Positions 46,287-55,400 of a DNA stretch of 64,000 nucleotides are shown piece by piece. The notes beneath the pieces were generated by a model. That model was not told the origin of the DNA. It searched no databases and saw only the letters and a list, made by a program, of their open reading frames with translations. The position numbers and the translations under genes were made by a program. The DNA comes from Candidatus Aramenus sp. CH1 (GTDB lineage: Archaea; Thermoproteota; Thermoprotei_A; Sulfolobales; Sulfolobaceae), in NCBI GenBank assembly GCA_022678445.1, contig JALBWU010000001.1:232221-296220 (forward strand). Direction: 5' to 3'. Numbering within the stretch: the stretch's first letter is position 1; each line of letters begins with the position of its first letter.

Positions 46287-46505
46287 CTATTTTGTTATCA
46301 AGTAGACCGACTTCTCGCCTTGTCTTAAGACCTTGTACTCTAAACTGAAGTGCCTTATTACGTTGATCACGTCCTGTTCCTGTGAGCTTCCAGTCTCTAC
46401 TATCACCTCTACCACGTCTCCTTTGACCATTTTCTTTACCTTGGAGTAGACCATTAGCTGGGGGATGGAGCAGCAGAGTCCCGTCAAATCGAGAGTAGTC
46501 TTCAT
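46287..46505 (-). CDS. TusA-like protein with variant CCSIP motif
   Basis: The 72 residues fold like TusA: LDLTGLCCSIPQLMVYSKVK corresponds to the CPxP segment, but reads C11-C12-S-I-P, so proline 1 of the motif is replaced by cysteine. The rest (VVEVIVETGSSQEQDVIN) matches TusA strands. Two adjacent cysteines could hold a disulfide or persulfide. It lies 89 bases before the canonical tusA and 40 after a gene holding a fused TusA domain, all co-directional. Confidence 0.75.
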   Translation of the reverse strand: MKTTLDLTGLCCSIPQLMVYSKVKKMVKGDVVEVIVETGSSQEQDVINVIRHFSLEYKVLRQGEKSVYLITK

Positions 46506-46545
46506 TAAGTTTAAAAATAAAGAGAGTTAGTTAAAAATGGATCGC

Positions 46546-47490
46546 TTAGTGCTCCAGGTAGTACACGTTAGTGAGCCCCTCGTATCCTATTACGGAGTTG
46601 AGGGCGTCCTCATCGAACAGCTTTACGTTTCCGTAGTCCAGCCTCGCCCCTAGGAGTCTAGGGCCCTCGAAGAGAGAGGTGAGCAACCACCCCCTGCCCT
46701 CAGGGGAGGCTACGATAAGTTTTGTCCCCTCCACCTCGAAGAGCTCTGAGTTGATCTTATCTACCTTTACCTCCTTAACGACCTTGTCAAAGTGCAAGTA
46801 AAGCCTCGCTATTTCCCCCTCGCTCCTCATGACGTTCTTTACGTCGCTCAAGTCCAGTTTCAATTTGCCTTCTTTCCTGCCGCATATGAAGACGAAGGAT
46901 GCGTAATCTCCCATGTTCCTCACCTCGTACCTGCAGTTGAACACACGAGCTACCTCGGGCAAGGTGTAGAGTATTGCCGCGGGGTGATCTACTAGGACTT
47001 CGATGGGATCAAAGGGCCTTGAGCTTAGAATAGCCTTCTTCGCCTCTATTTCTGGCACTGGGCAAGATGTTCCCCTGAGGTCCAGGGTCTTGGAGGGGAC
47101 GGTCCGAAAGACCTCTAGTATTGCGAGGTCTTTCCTGGAGACCTGCCTAATCGCCCTAGAGCATATGTCCTTGGCGTAGGCCTCTATGTTCTTGGAGATC
47201 TTGAACTCCACTGGAGTAAGGAGGGCGTAGAGAGGGGATATGGCTGTGAAGTCAACTGCTACTTCGTTGCCCTTAAAGCTGACGGTAATGACGAACTTCC
47301 CTCCCTCCTCCATTATTTCCAAAGAGCTGGACTTCGCCTTGACGAAGACGTTGAAGTCCTTCTTGAATATGGATAGCTTTGCCCTATAACCGAAGTCCAG
47401 CTTCTTCACGTCCTTCAACATGTATAGTCTGCCGTACTTCTCTACGTCAAGTAAAGGGGAGAAATCTTGAATGTTAATTTTAGTTATCAT
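46546..47490 (-). CDS. Three-part protein with a central TusA domain
   Basis: Start taken at ATG 47490 with a TATA-like box 27 bases upstream (TTTATATAG, 47522-47513). Of the 314 residues, about 130-205 are a full TusA domain ([21 protein letters not shown]143). The N-terminal part (1-130) is alpha/beta with strand-rich [20 protein letters not shown], faintly like CoxG/SRPBCC proteins. The C-terminal part (about 210-314) is unknown. TusA domains are usually alone or fused to rhodanese or DsrE, so this arrangement is unusual. First gene of the sulfur cluster's minus arm. Confidence 0.75.
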   Translation of the reverse strand: MITKINIQDFSPLLDVEKYGRLYMLKDVKKLDFGYRAKLSIFKKDFNVFVKAKSSSLEIMEEGGKFVITVSFKGNEVAVDFTAISPLYALLTPVEFKISKNIEAYAKDICSRAIRQVSRKDLAILEVFRTVPSKTLDLRGTSCPVPEIEAKKAILSSRPFDPIEVLVDHPAAILYTLPEVARVFNCRYEVRNMGDYASFVFICGRKEGKLKLDLSDVKNVMRSEGEIARLYLHFDKVVKEVKVDKINSELFEVEGTKLIVASPEGRGWLLTSLFEGPRLLGARLDYGNVKLFDEDALNSVIGYEGLTNVYYLEH

Positions 47491-47496
47491 TAACAA

Positions 47497-47772
47497 AAAC
47501 TTTACGCTCCAACTATATAAAACATCAACGAATAACTCTTAAAACGCTTGAGGTAGACCTCCTCCCCGTAGTTACTTTTGCTGAGAGTCCGGGGGGATAG
47601 ACGTCAACTCTGGGCCTTATTTAAGCCTCCACGTGTAGTCTTGTCACCTCTCACGCTCTACCGCGTTAAGTTCCTCACTTAAACCGTATAAACCGTAATT
47701 CATCTGTTCATTTTTATATTTATAAACCTTTTTACTGAAATATTTTTAAGCATTAAATTTTAGAATAAAATT
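47497..47772. other. Divergent regulatory region of the sulfur cluster
   Basis: About 276 bases between the minus and plus arms. TATA-like boxes are seen for both sides: minus-strand TTTATATAG at 47513-47522, and plus-strand aatatttttaag at 47739-47750. The middle is GC-richer and contains gacctcctcccc (47556-47567), identical over 12 bases to the right end of IS copy 1, but nothing more of the IS matches. No RNA gene recognised. Confidence 0.5.
47739..47750 (+). promoter_or_regulatory. TATA-like box for the plus arm of the sulfur cluster
   Basis: aatatttttaag is centred about 28 bases before ATG 47773 in an otherwise AT-rich stretch. Confidence 0.5.
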
Positions 47773-48126
47773 ATGGAACGCGATGCGTGCGGTTGCGCCT
47801 TGGAGAGGAAGTACGCCTCTGACTACCTCTTAAGGAGGCTGTACCAAGGTAAGGGGAAGAGGAAGCTGGGAAAGGTAGAAGTCCAGGGGAGAAAAGTGGA
47901 GCTCTACTTAAGCGACGGTAAGCTTACCTACGTAAGTACAGAGTGTCCTATCGCGGTAATAACCATGGAGCGCTTGTGCCAAGTGTTCAACGAGAAGGGT
48001 AAGTTAAGCTTAGAGGAGGCGGTGCACGCGTTGGAAGAGGTAAAGGGGTTCACTGTAAGCCAGCTCTCCAGGGAAATAGCGAGAGAGATGGTGAGGATAC
48101 TTGAAGAGAGTAGCGTACATAGTTGA
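47773..48126 (+). CDS. Small cysteine-containing hypothetical protein
   Basis: The 117 residues start MERDACGCALERKYASDY, with C6 and C8, then a beta hairpin (RKVELYLSDGKLTYVSTECP, C58) and C69. The four cysteines could bind metal or carry sulfur. C-terminal half is helical. I do not recognise the family. It overlaps the next gene by 26 bases, so the two are co-translated. Confidence 0.6.
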   Translation: MERDACGCALERKYASDYLLRRLYQGKGKRKLGKVEVQGRKVELYLSDGKLTYVSTECPIAVITMERLCQVFNEKGKLSLEEAVHALEEVKGFTVSQLSREIAREMVRILEESSVHS

Positions 48127-48433
48127 GTCCCCTTTGGGCAACTACATCTTGGGCCAGATGATAGTCCCCCAGCTGGAAGAGGGGAGGCACTACGTGGAGG
48201 TCAAGGGCATGTTCTTCATAGACAACAACGTCTACCTCCTCATGAAGGGAAACCCTCTCGCCGAGAGGCTAGGGAAGCTGAGCAGGGAGAAGGGGATATA
48301 CCTCCAAGCCTGCGACCAGTGCACCTACATGAGGAACTTGGCGGACAAGCTAATAGATGAGGCCAAGATAGGTTGCTTCCCAGACTTCTACAAGGCAGTT
48401 ATAGACGAGATCGACCTAGTCATCACCATCTGA
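48101..48433 (+). CDS. DsrE-like protein with three cysteines
   Basis: Starts at TTG 48101 within the end of the upstream gene. The 110 residues follow a DsrE-like order: KRVAYIVESPLGNYILGQMI, FFIDNNVYLLMKGNP, LQACDQCTYMRNLADKLIDE and IGCFPDFYKAVI. C71 lies where DsrE carries sulfur, with C74 and C92 nearby. Substrate is presumably protein-bound sulfane, by analogy. Confidence 0.68.
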   Translation: MKRVAYIVESPLGNYILGQMIVPQLEEGRHYVEVKGMFFIDNNVYLLMKGNPLAERLGKLSREKGIYLQACDQCTYMRNLADKLIDEAKIGCFPDFYKAVIDEIDLVITI

Positions 48434-48493
48434 ATACAACTAATTTACGTATTTCTGAAAGTAAAGAAAACAAAGGTTTATAAATAAGCTAAA

Positions 48494-48502
48494 CTTTTAT
48501 AC
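48494..48502 (+). promoter_or_regulatory. TATA-like box for the 48524 operon
   Basis: cttttatac is centred 26 bases before ATG 48524; no Shine-Dalgarno is seen. Confidence 0.55.
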
Positions 48503-48523
48503 GTTATTTTTGAGTTAAACCAT

Positions 48524-49741
48524 ATGAACTATAAGCTATTGTTGTTAGTCGGTTTCGTGGTCATAATAGCTGTGGGTTTTGGTTCCGCGTACGTAATGCT
48601 GAGGACTCCAACCACCACGACGCCCACGCCAGTCTCAACGTCTATTTCGCCGTCCCAGTCGTCTTCTGGGAGCAGTAGCACAACCCCCAACAACAACTTC
48701 TACTTCCTAGTCTTGACCCAGAAGGGGATAAGCATGGTCGTTAACCCGTTCTCGTCATCAGACAGCTTCCTCGGCTTCCAGCACGTCGTAAACATCTCCA
48801 CCAGCGTCCCAACGCAGGTCTACTACTGGGAGGAGATGCCCTACAACTCCACGGTCAAGCTGGGCCAGTACGTGTTCATGCCCCTCAACAACGGCACAGT
48901 CTTCGTCTTCAACTCCTCGGACATGAAGGTGGTAAAGGAGTTTGCCGTGGGTAACTCCCCTGGCTTTATAGGCGTCGCGTACTCGCCCAACATGCAGGAA
49001 ATTGCAATAGCCGACGGCCCCTCTGGAGTGGTTGAGCTGATAAACGTCGCCAACCTCCAAGTGGTGTGGAAGGACACCTTTGTGTCGACCACAGGGAGAA
49101 CCTACTACCCGTGTGACGTAAGGTGGGACCCAGCAGACCCCAACATCATACTCGTTCCCATGAGGTTCAACAACAGCGTCGACGAGATAAACGCCGGTAA
49201 TGGGCAGGTGATAAAGATCCTGTCAGCGTCACCTGGCTCACAGCCCTACATGCTCAGCCCCAACCTACAAGGCAACATGTTGGCAGTGGAGTACGCGGGG
49301 AACGACTCTGTGGGCTTCTACTCCCTTCCCAACCTACAGTTCTTGGGGATGGTAAAGATGCCAGGCAAGCTAGTGCCACAGAGGGGGACCTTTACGCCTA
49401 ACGGACAGTACTACTTGGAAGCGCCTAGCAACGCAAACCAAGTGGTGGTCATATCTACCTCTACCTACACCGTGACCCAAAACATAACGCTTCCCTCCAC
49501 CTCTTCCCCGGGGCTCGCTGAAATCGGCATAACCCCAGGGGGTAGCTACGCCTTCGTGGTAATTCACGGAAACGTCCAGACAGGAGGGATAATAGCGCTG
49601 ATATCCCTGTCTACCATGAGCGTTACTTACGAAGTCCCCCTTACCACTGCCCCCGCCATAGTGTTGCCCATCCAGATACCAGCTGCTACCTACTTGGTGG
49701 ACAACGTCCTCTTACCTCCGGTCACTGGGCTACACTGTTAG
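48524..49741 (+). CDS. Membrane-anchored beta-propeller-like protein
   Basis: The 405 residues start with a membrane anchor (4-26), a Thr/Ser/Pro stalk to about 55, then repeated blades such as [37 protein letters not shown] and [20 protein letters not shown], like YVTN/cytochrome-d1-type propellers. Sequons are many, so the domain is outside. It ends GLHC, a C-terminal cysteine. Ligands of a metal centre were not identified. It heads an operon with a membrane protein and a DoxD-like subunit, so it may be an outside subunit of a quinone-linked oxidoreductase; that is inference. Confidence 0.7.
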   Translation: MNYKLLLLVGFVVIIAVGFGSAYVMLRTPTTTTPTPVSTSISPSQSSSGSSSTTPNNNFYFLVLTQKGISMVVNPFSSSDSFLGFQHVVNISTSVPTQVYYWEEMPYNSTVKLGQYVFMPLNNGTVFVFNSSDMKVVKEFAVGNSPGFIGVAYSPNMQEIAIADGPSGVVELINVANLQVVWKDTFVSTTGRTYYPCDVRWDPADPNIILVPMRFNNSVDEINAGNGQVIKILSASPGSQPYMLSPNLQGNMLAVEYAGNDSVGFYSLPNLQFLGMVKMPGKLVPQRGTFTPNGQYYLEAPSNANQVVVISTSTYTVTQNITLPSTSSPGLAEIGITPGGSYAFVVIHGNVQTGGIIALISLSTMSVTYEVPLTTAPAIVLPIQIPAATYLVDNVLLPPVTGLHC

Positions 49742-49750
49742 GTGGGGGAA

Positions 49751-50674
49751 ATGAAAGGCGTCAATCCAATTTTTTACTATTTCCTGTTCTTTGACTCTAC
49801 GGTCATCTTTCCCGTAATCGTGAACGGCCTCAGGGTACTTGGCCTCTGGTACTCCCCCTTGGCTGACACAGGCCAACAGACCTTTGCCTACCCCTTCATT
49901 GCCTTCTCTGTCTCCTCGATCTTTGCCTCCGTAGTCCTAGGCCTATTCCTCTACAGGAGGAAGGGGTCAAGGTTCATCCTAGTCAGGGGGCCAATGGGGA
50001 TAAGGAGCGTATTGAAGGCCATGTTTAGGGACAGGGTCGGGAGGGTTCTCATCCTGGTGTACTCCATCTCCTACCTTATCTCGTTCCTGGTGGTTTCAGG
50101 GCTACTACTGATCCCAGGAATAAACGTGGACTCCTATTTTGTAAAGCTAACCGCGATTACATACGAGGGTTCAGGGATAAACGTCGTAAGCGTAGGTAAC
50201 GTGCAGTTGGTGGAGAACTGGGCCATGATCGCCCTGGGCGTCTTAGTGGACGCCTTCCTCACCTTCTCCATGATCCTCTCCTACTACTTTGTGTCGTTGG
50301 TTTACGTGTCTCTCAACTTGTACAGGTTCCCCGTGCCGCGTTCCTTTAGGCTCCAGGCTGGTAGCGCGGTGGGGGGTTTCTTGACAGCGTCAGTCCCCTC
50401 CATTGGGACAATAGCCGGCATATGTTGCCTCACCCCCACGGCAATTAACTCCCTCCTCTACCTCTCCTCCGCTACCTTGCCGTTGGCGAAGGGGTTGACA
50501 TGGAAGTACGGGACCTTCGTTCTCGGGGCCTGGACAGGGGGCGTACTCCAAGCGCTGACCCTCCTCTCCCCGGTAATAGTGGGGGTCGCAATATCCTCCG
50601 TCTCTGCCTACTACATCTACTTGGTCTCAAAACGCGTGAACGAGGCGATGATGGGTGAGCAGGTTACACGTTGA
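49751..50674 (+). CDS. Polytopic membrane protein between propeller and DoxD
   Basis: ATG 49751 is preferred, because GGTGG lies seven bases upstream; a GTG at 49742 is alternative. The 307 residues have six to seven hydrophobic segments and an unusual Cys-Cys in a helix, [20 protein letters not shown]. Family unknown. It overlaps the DoxD-like gene by 20 bases, so the two should be made together and could form a complex. Confidence 0.65.
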   Translation: MKGVNPIFYYFLFFDSTVIFPVIVNGLRVLGLWYSPLADTGQQTFAYPFIAFSVSSIFASVVLGLFLYRRKGSRFILVRGPMGIRSVLKAMFRDRVGRVLILVYSISYLISFLVVSGLLLIPGINVDSYFVKLTAITYEGSGINVVSVGNVQLVENWAMIALGVLVDAFLTFSMILSYYFVSLVYVSLNLYRFPVPRSFRLQAGSAVGGFLTASVPSIGTIAGICCLTPTAINSLLYLSSATLPLAKGLTWKYGTFVLGAWTGGVLQALTLLSPVIVGVAISSVSAYYIYLVSKRVNEAMMGEQVTR

Positions 50675-51200
50675 CGACTTCTGGGGCCTAGCCCTAAGGT
50701 TGTCCTTAGCCTCCATCTGGTTCAACGCGGGAGTCCTAGGGAAGTTGTTCAACCCAGGCTTCCTGAACCCCAACTCCAACGACTACGTTGGGCTAACCAT
50801 CTTGTACTTTGCTCAAGGGTCCCCAATTAGGGGCTTTCTTTACGCGGTTGCGTTTCCCCACCCTATACTCACTGGCGTACTGGTGATGGTGGGCGAGATC
50901 TCGTTTGGGCTGAGCTTCCTGTTAGGCCTAGGGGTTAGATTGAGCGGTACAACCGCCTTCGCTACTAACCTAATATACTTCCTCTCCGCCTCTTGGACCG
51001 GTGCTGAGGAGTTCGGAATAAACTTGCTAATGATGTTGCTTGACGCCTACTTCATAGCTTACGGGGCTGGAAGGTACTCGCTTGATCGGGCGTTGGAGAG
51101 GAAGACCCGGGTAGTTAACTCCAAGTACCTAGTAATGGCGGGGGTAGCGATATACGTGGCGGTGGTCTTGTGGCTCTACTTGTACGGCGTTGGCGTGTAA
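50655..51200 (+). CDS. doxD: DoxD-like subunit (thiosulfate:quinone oxidoreductase family)
   Basis: The 181 residues start at GTG 50655 and have four to five helices. [21 protein letters not shown] and [27 protein letters not shown] are the DoxX/DoxD signature segments, and [16 protein letters not shown] lies in the first external loop, as in Acidianus DoxD. DoxD with DoxA oxidises thiosulfate to tetrathionate and reduces caldariella quinone. No DoxA-like gene is adjacent; the propeller and the 49751 protein occupy its place. Confidence 0.78.
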   Translation: MSRLHVDDFWGLALRLSLASIWFNAGVLGKLFNPGFLNPNSNDYVGLTILYFAQGSPIRGFLYAVAFPHPILTGVLVMVGEISFGLSFLLGLGVRLSGTTAFATNLIYFLSASWTGAEEFGINLLMMLLDAYFIAYGAGRYSLDRALERKTRVVNSKYLVMAGVAIYVAVVLWLYLYGVGV

Positions 51201-51211
51201 CTTAGAACACG

Positions 51212-52144
51212 CTAGACCTTGTTCAACAGCCTCTCCAAGGCCTCGTCGGAGTAGTAAAAGACCTTGAACAAGTGCTTTCCTCGCGTTACGGTTGTCTCCT
51301 TTGCCCCGCGTAACCTTGACCTCACCTCCTCGTCCACCTTTATCCCAGTTTTGCCCTCCACGATCTTCACCATCCACGACGGGTAGTGGAACAAGACGTC
51401 CTCACCACTGAAGCCGTACTCCTGGGGGTTCCTCAAGTGGGTTACCCGCAAGTAGAACTCGTACATGGCGTTGCTGAGCCTCCTGTCGTTCATGAGCCTG
51501 CCCTTTGCCAAGGCGACAACGTAGAAGGGCAGGTACTTTAACGTGGACCCCTTCCACTTCCTCAAGTCCGACAAGTTGTAGGAAGCCCTAAGGTAGTCCA
51601 CAGTGACGTTAAACGTCCTCATCAACCTCCTTAGGCTAGACGTGGCGTACCTGTTCTCCCTGAACCCCTTCACTTTAGCGTTCTCCCCTATCAGAAGGGG
51701 GAGGTACTCCTCTATCCCCACCCTCGTCACCATTTCCAAGTCCTCGCCCGTGTAGAGGTCCTTCCAGCCCCCCGAGTTTAGTATAGTCTCCTTCCTGGCC
51801 ACGAAGGTCCCCTGTGCCAAGGTTACCGACACCTTGTCCTTGTCCAAGGAGATGAGCTTCTCTAGGTTCCTGTTGTATATTGCGTCTAGGTCGACGTAGG
51901 CGGTGACGGAGTTGTCTGGGCAGTGCCTCAAGGCGTAGTCCCTCCCCTTCCCCCTAGTCGACCTGTACCTTAAAACTGTCAAGTTGTAGTCCCCTTCTAT
52001 CTCCTTTAGGGTCTCGTAAGTCCCGTCAGTGGAGAACGAGTCCACTATCACTATCTTGTCGTAAATGGGGGAGAAAAAGGACTTTACGCTGTCCCTGACG
52101 TTGTTGACGTTATTGTAAACTGTGCCGTAGAGGCAGCGCTTCAT
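51212..52144 (-). CDS. Family 2 glycosyltransferase-like protein
   Basis: The 310 residues begin CLYGTVYNNVNNVRDSVKSF, the usual GT2 nucleotide-sugar loop, followed by IVIVDSFSTDGTYETLKEI, and AYVDLDAIYNRN with the metal-binding DxD. GGWKDLYTGEDLEMVTRVGI supplies the catalytic ED region. No membrane helix. It likely adds sugars to lipids or to S-layer N-glycans; acceptor unknown. Confidence 0.82.
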   Translation of the reverse strand: MKRCLYGTVYNNVNNVRDSVKSFFSPIYDKIVIVDSFSTDGTYETLKEIEGDYNLTVLRYRSTRGKGRDYALRHCPDNSVTAYVDLDAIYNRNLEKLISLDKDKVSVTLAQGTFVARKETILNSGGWKDLYTGEDLEMVTRVGIEEYLPLLIGENAKVKGFRENRYATSSLRRLMRTFNVTVDYLRASYNLSDLRKWKGSTLKYLPFYVVALAKGRLMNDRRLSNAMYEFYLRVTHLRNPQEYGFSGEDVLFHYPSWMVKIVEGKTGIKVDEEVRSRLRGAKETTVTRGKHLFKVFYYSDEALERLLNKV

Positions 52145-52218
52145 CTCTCCTCTTTCCCTACTGGAATATAAAACCTCGGAGGTGAAAAGGTTTTAACTAC
52201 AAATGCGTAGGCTAAACT

Positions 52219-52452
52219 GTGATAAGGGACGAGATAAATAGGGTACTGTGGTCTAAGGGGCCCCTAGAGGATTACATGCTGGTGGTCTGGGACAGGTTCA
52301 AGGGGTTGACCGAAATACCCTTCACGTCTATCTCCAGAGTGGACAAGAACTACGTGTACTTAAACGACGACATGGTTATACCAATACACAGGGTGAGGGA
52401 GATCAGGAAAAAAGGTAGGCCAACTTGGAAGAGAGGAGTAGGGAGTCCTTGA
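52219..52452 (+). CDS. UPF0248/DUF504 family protein
   Basis: The 77 residues start at GTG 52219 and match DUF504: INRVLWSK near the start, then IPFTSISRVDKNYVYLND and the IPIHRVREIRKKG segment, which is the most conserved part. The family is an archaeal, possibly RNA-linked domain of unknown role. Full length for the family. Confidence 0.78.
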   Translation: MIRDEINRVLWSKGPLEDYMLVVWDRFKGLTEIPFTSISRVDKNYVYLNDDMVIPIHRVREIRKKGRPTWKRGVGSP

Positions 52453-52476
52453 GTGCCAGCTTATACGCCTCTACGA

Positions 52477-55400
52477 CTACTCACCTTTCCTCCTTTTTCC
52501 CATTAGTCCTCCTACTCCTATCACAGCCCCTACCGCAACTATCCCTGCTACAAACAGCCAGTTGGGCTCCGCCTTAAGCACCTCGTGTATGGGCCCGTTT
52601 ACTACCAGCTTAGCCCCTGTGGAGACGTTGAACGTTCCAACGAACCTTCCCAGCAAGTAGAATGGCAGGTTGCTTTCCAGAAGGATCGTCTTTCCAGCGT
52701 TGACCCAGCTCTCGTTGCCGTTAATGTCGACGAGGTACTGCTTTACGTAGTTGACGGTCAGCGTTACCGGTCTGTCCATTGTGACACTCAGCGGTGACAC
52801 TACCGTTATTATTATTCTCTCCTCCTTGTTTACGTAGTACGTCTGGTTCAGTATTTGGATCGTGGTGTTCTCGTTAAACCAACTATTCGATGTGACGTAG
52901 CCCAAGACGCCGTCTATGAGCGCCTTAACGGGGAAGTCCACGTTGAGCTGTAGGAGGAACTGCCTCTCCACGTACACGTTTACCTCAGCCGGCCCCTTCA
53001 CCGTAAGCTGGCTAGGGCTAATGCCCACAATTAGGAACCTAGTGTCAGGACTGAGGTAGTATGTGACGTTCTCGACCTCTATCTTAGTACCTGCGTTGTA
53101 CCAGCCGGAGGTCAAGGTGGTGTTGGTGCCGTTGACCAGGGCATACGTAGGTATTGGGCTGTTTACGTAGACGTAGTACTGGACAACGGCGTTTACGTGC
53201 ACACTCGTGGGTTCGTCCACTTTAAAGGAATTGGAGGGGCTCACTGATACTACCACTACCCTTTCCTCTGTGCCGTTGTATTGCATCAAGGGGTACACGG
53301 TGACGTTTGACCCAGCGTTGTACCAGCCGGAGGTCAACGGCTCCTCCTTCCCGTTCACCTCTGCGTGCACTAGACCAGAGGGAGTCACGTCGACGAGGAA
53401 CTGCTCCACGTAGTCCAGAGACAAGGTGGTTGAGGAGCCCACGGTGAGCGACCGTGAGGGAGATACGTTAAGCAAGAGGAACCTAGTGTCAGGACTGAGG
53501 TAGTATGTGACGTTCTCGACCTCTATCTTAGTACCTGCGTTGTACCAGCCGGAGGTCAAGGTGGTGTTGGTGCCGTTGACCAAGGCGTAAGCGGGCACTT
53601 TAGACTCCACATCAACGTAGTACTGCACCACTTGGTCCAAGACGACCTTCATTGGGGAGTCGACGATGAAGGACATGGAGGAGCTGGCCCCAACCACAAA
53701 AAGCCTTTCCCCGCTACCCAAGTAGTAAGGTACCTGCTCTATCTGCACTTGAGCGCCAGCGTCGTACCAGCCTGAAGTGAACGTCACGTTCTTCCCGTCC
53801 ACCAAAGCGTAAGCCTTACCCTGCCCTACTACCTTAACGTAGTATTGGAGGTAGTAGGTAACGGACACTTTGCCGGGGGACGTTACAATCCCTTGGCAGT
53901 CAGTAGCCTCCCACCTAACGCTTGAGGTGGAGTAAGGCAGTTCAGAGGGGTACGAATATGGGGAGCCGTAGTCCACCCAGTATGTCCCCGGAAGGACTGT
54001 CTCAAACTGGCCAAAGGACTCCGCCTCTATCTCCGGCTCCCCGTAGTTTCCCCCGCCTACAACGGAGAAGGTGAACGTCACCAAGTCCTGCTTGTAGTAG
54101 GTGAAGTTAAAGGAGTAGACGCCATCGGGGGTAGTCGGTACCTCCCCTGAGCTCACGGGCGTAGCCCACCTGACCCCTTGGAACGTCATCGACTCCTCCA
54201 CGGTGTAGTTGGTGCCAGACGGAACTTGGACGGAGAAGGGCATAGTCGCGTTTATCACTGTGCCGTTGGGGAACTTGAGCGTTACCGTTGGGGGACTGGG
54301 AAGGGGTGCTCCTACATAGGAGTAGTTAAAGGTGACAGCCTCTAAGCCCTGGAGCACCACTATTGGTATTTGTACGCTCTTGGAAAAGCCCGGGAAGAGG
54401 GTGGCGGTTAAGGCGGCGTAGTAGATGCCCGGGGACAAGGATGACACACCCACCCACACTACCTCGGTGCCGTTACCCTGGAAACAACCGGAAGTGCTGT
54501 AAGTGTAAGATATTCCCCCAGGGGCGCTGAGCGAGAACTCCACGGAACCATATGCGTTGACCTGTACTGGGATTTCCTGGACTCCATCCTGGGTTAGGTA
54601 AATTGGAGACTGCAAGGACACGGAGAAGTTAGCCACTCCAGTGCCCTCGTAAACCCCACCCTGCACTTCCACCGTGGCCTCCCCTACCAGCTGGTGTTTC
54701 TGGTTGTAGACTAGGACGGCGTAGTCTCCCTCCAAGAGGCTGAACTTTGCCCCGTAGTCCGTGAAAGGTATTGCCTCCTGAGCATAGGAGGAGTTATACC
54801 CGTACTTTGTCAAGTAGACCAGCACGTAACCTGACTGGATAGGCGCGTTAACCGTTAAGGACCCCATGAACGTGAAGTTCCACAAGCCGTCGAGGCCTCC
54901 ATTCCCTGCCTCAATTCCTGCCTGGAGCGTCCCCGTCATCTGGTTTAGGTAGTATGGGAGGTCTTGGGCGTTTTCCACGGTATCTGCTGTGTCGCTACCG
55001 AAGTTGTAGGCGTTGATTATTTGTTGAAAGTTGTGGCCATTCCAGTACTCCAAGTTCATGAAAACGTACGAGGAGGTTAAGGTTGCCGTACCCCCCACCC
55101 CTCCCATGACGAGCTCTATGTCGTACATGTTCCCAGAACCCGTGTACTTGTCCCCGTCCACCAAAAAGTAGACGTTTGACGCTCCCTTGACGTTTAAGAT
55201 TGTCACCTTGTCGAAGTTTACCCACCCGTTCCCTAGGTTGGCCCAGAAGTACAGAACTGGTTGCCCAGCGGAGTTCTCAGTGACGTTGACCAGCAAGTAG
55301 AACGTGAAAGGAGGGACTAAATAGGTTGTCATGTAGGTGTAAGAGTAAAACGTCTGGTTCCCATAAGTGCAGAGGGCCCCGTTACCTTGGAGGGAGTTAA

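Noticed and set aside
47556..47567. Fourth IS end (gacctcctcccc identical to the right end of copy 1)
   Set aside because: The match stops after 12 bases and the next block conserved between copies 1 and 2 is absent; purine-rich 12-mers like this can arise by chance.
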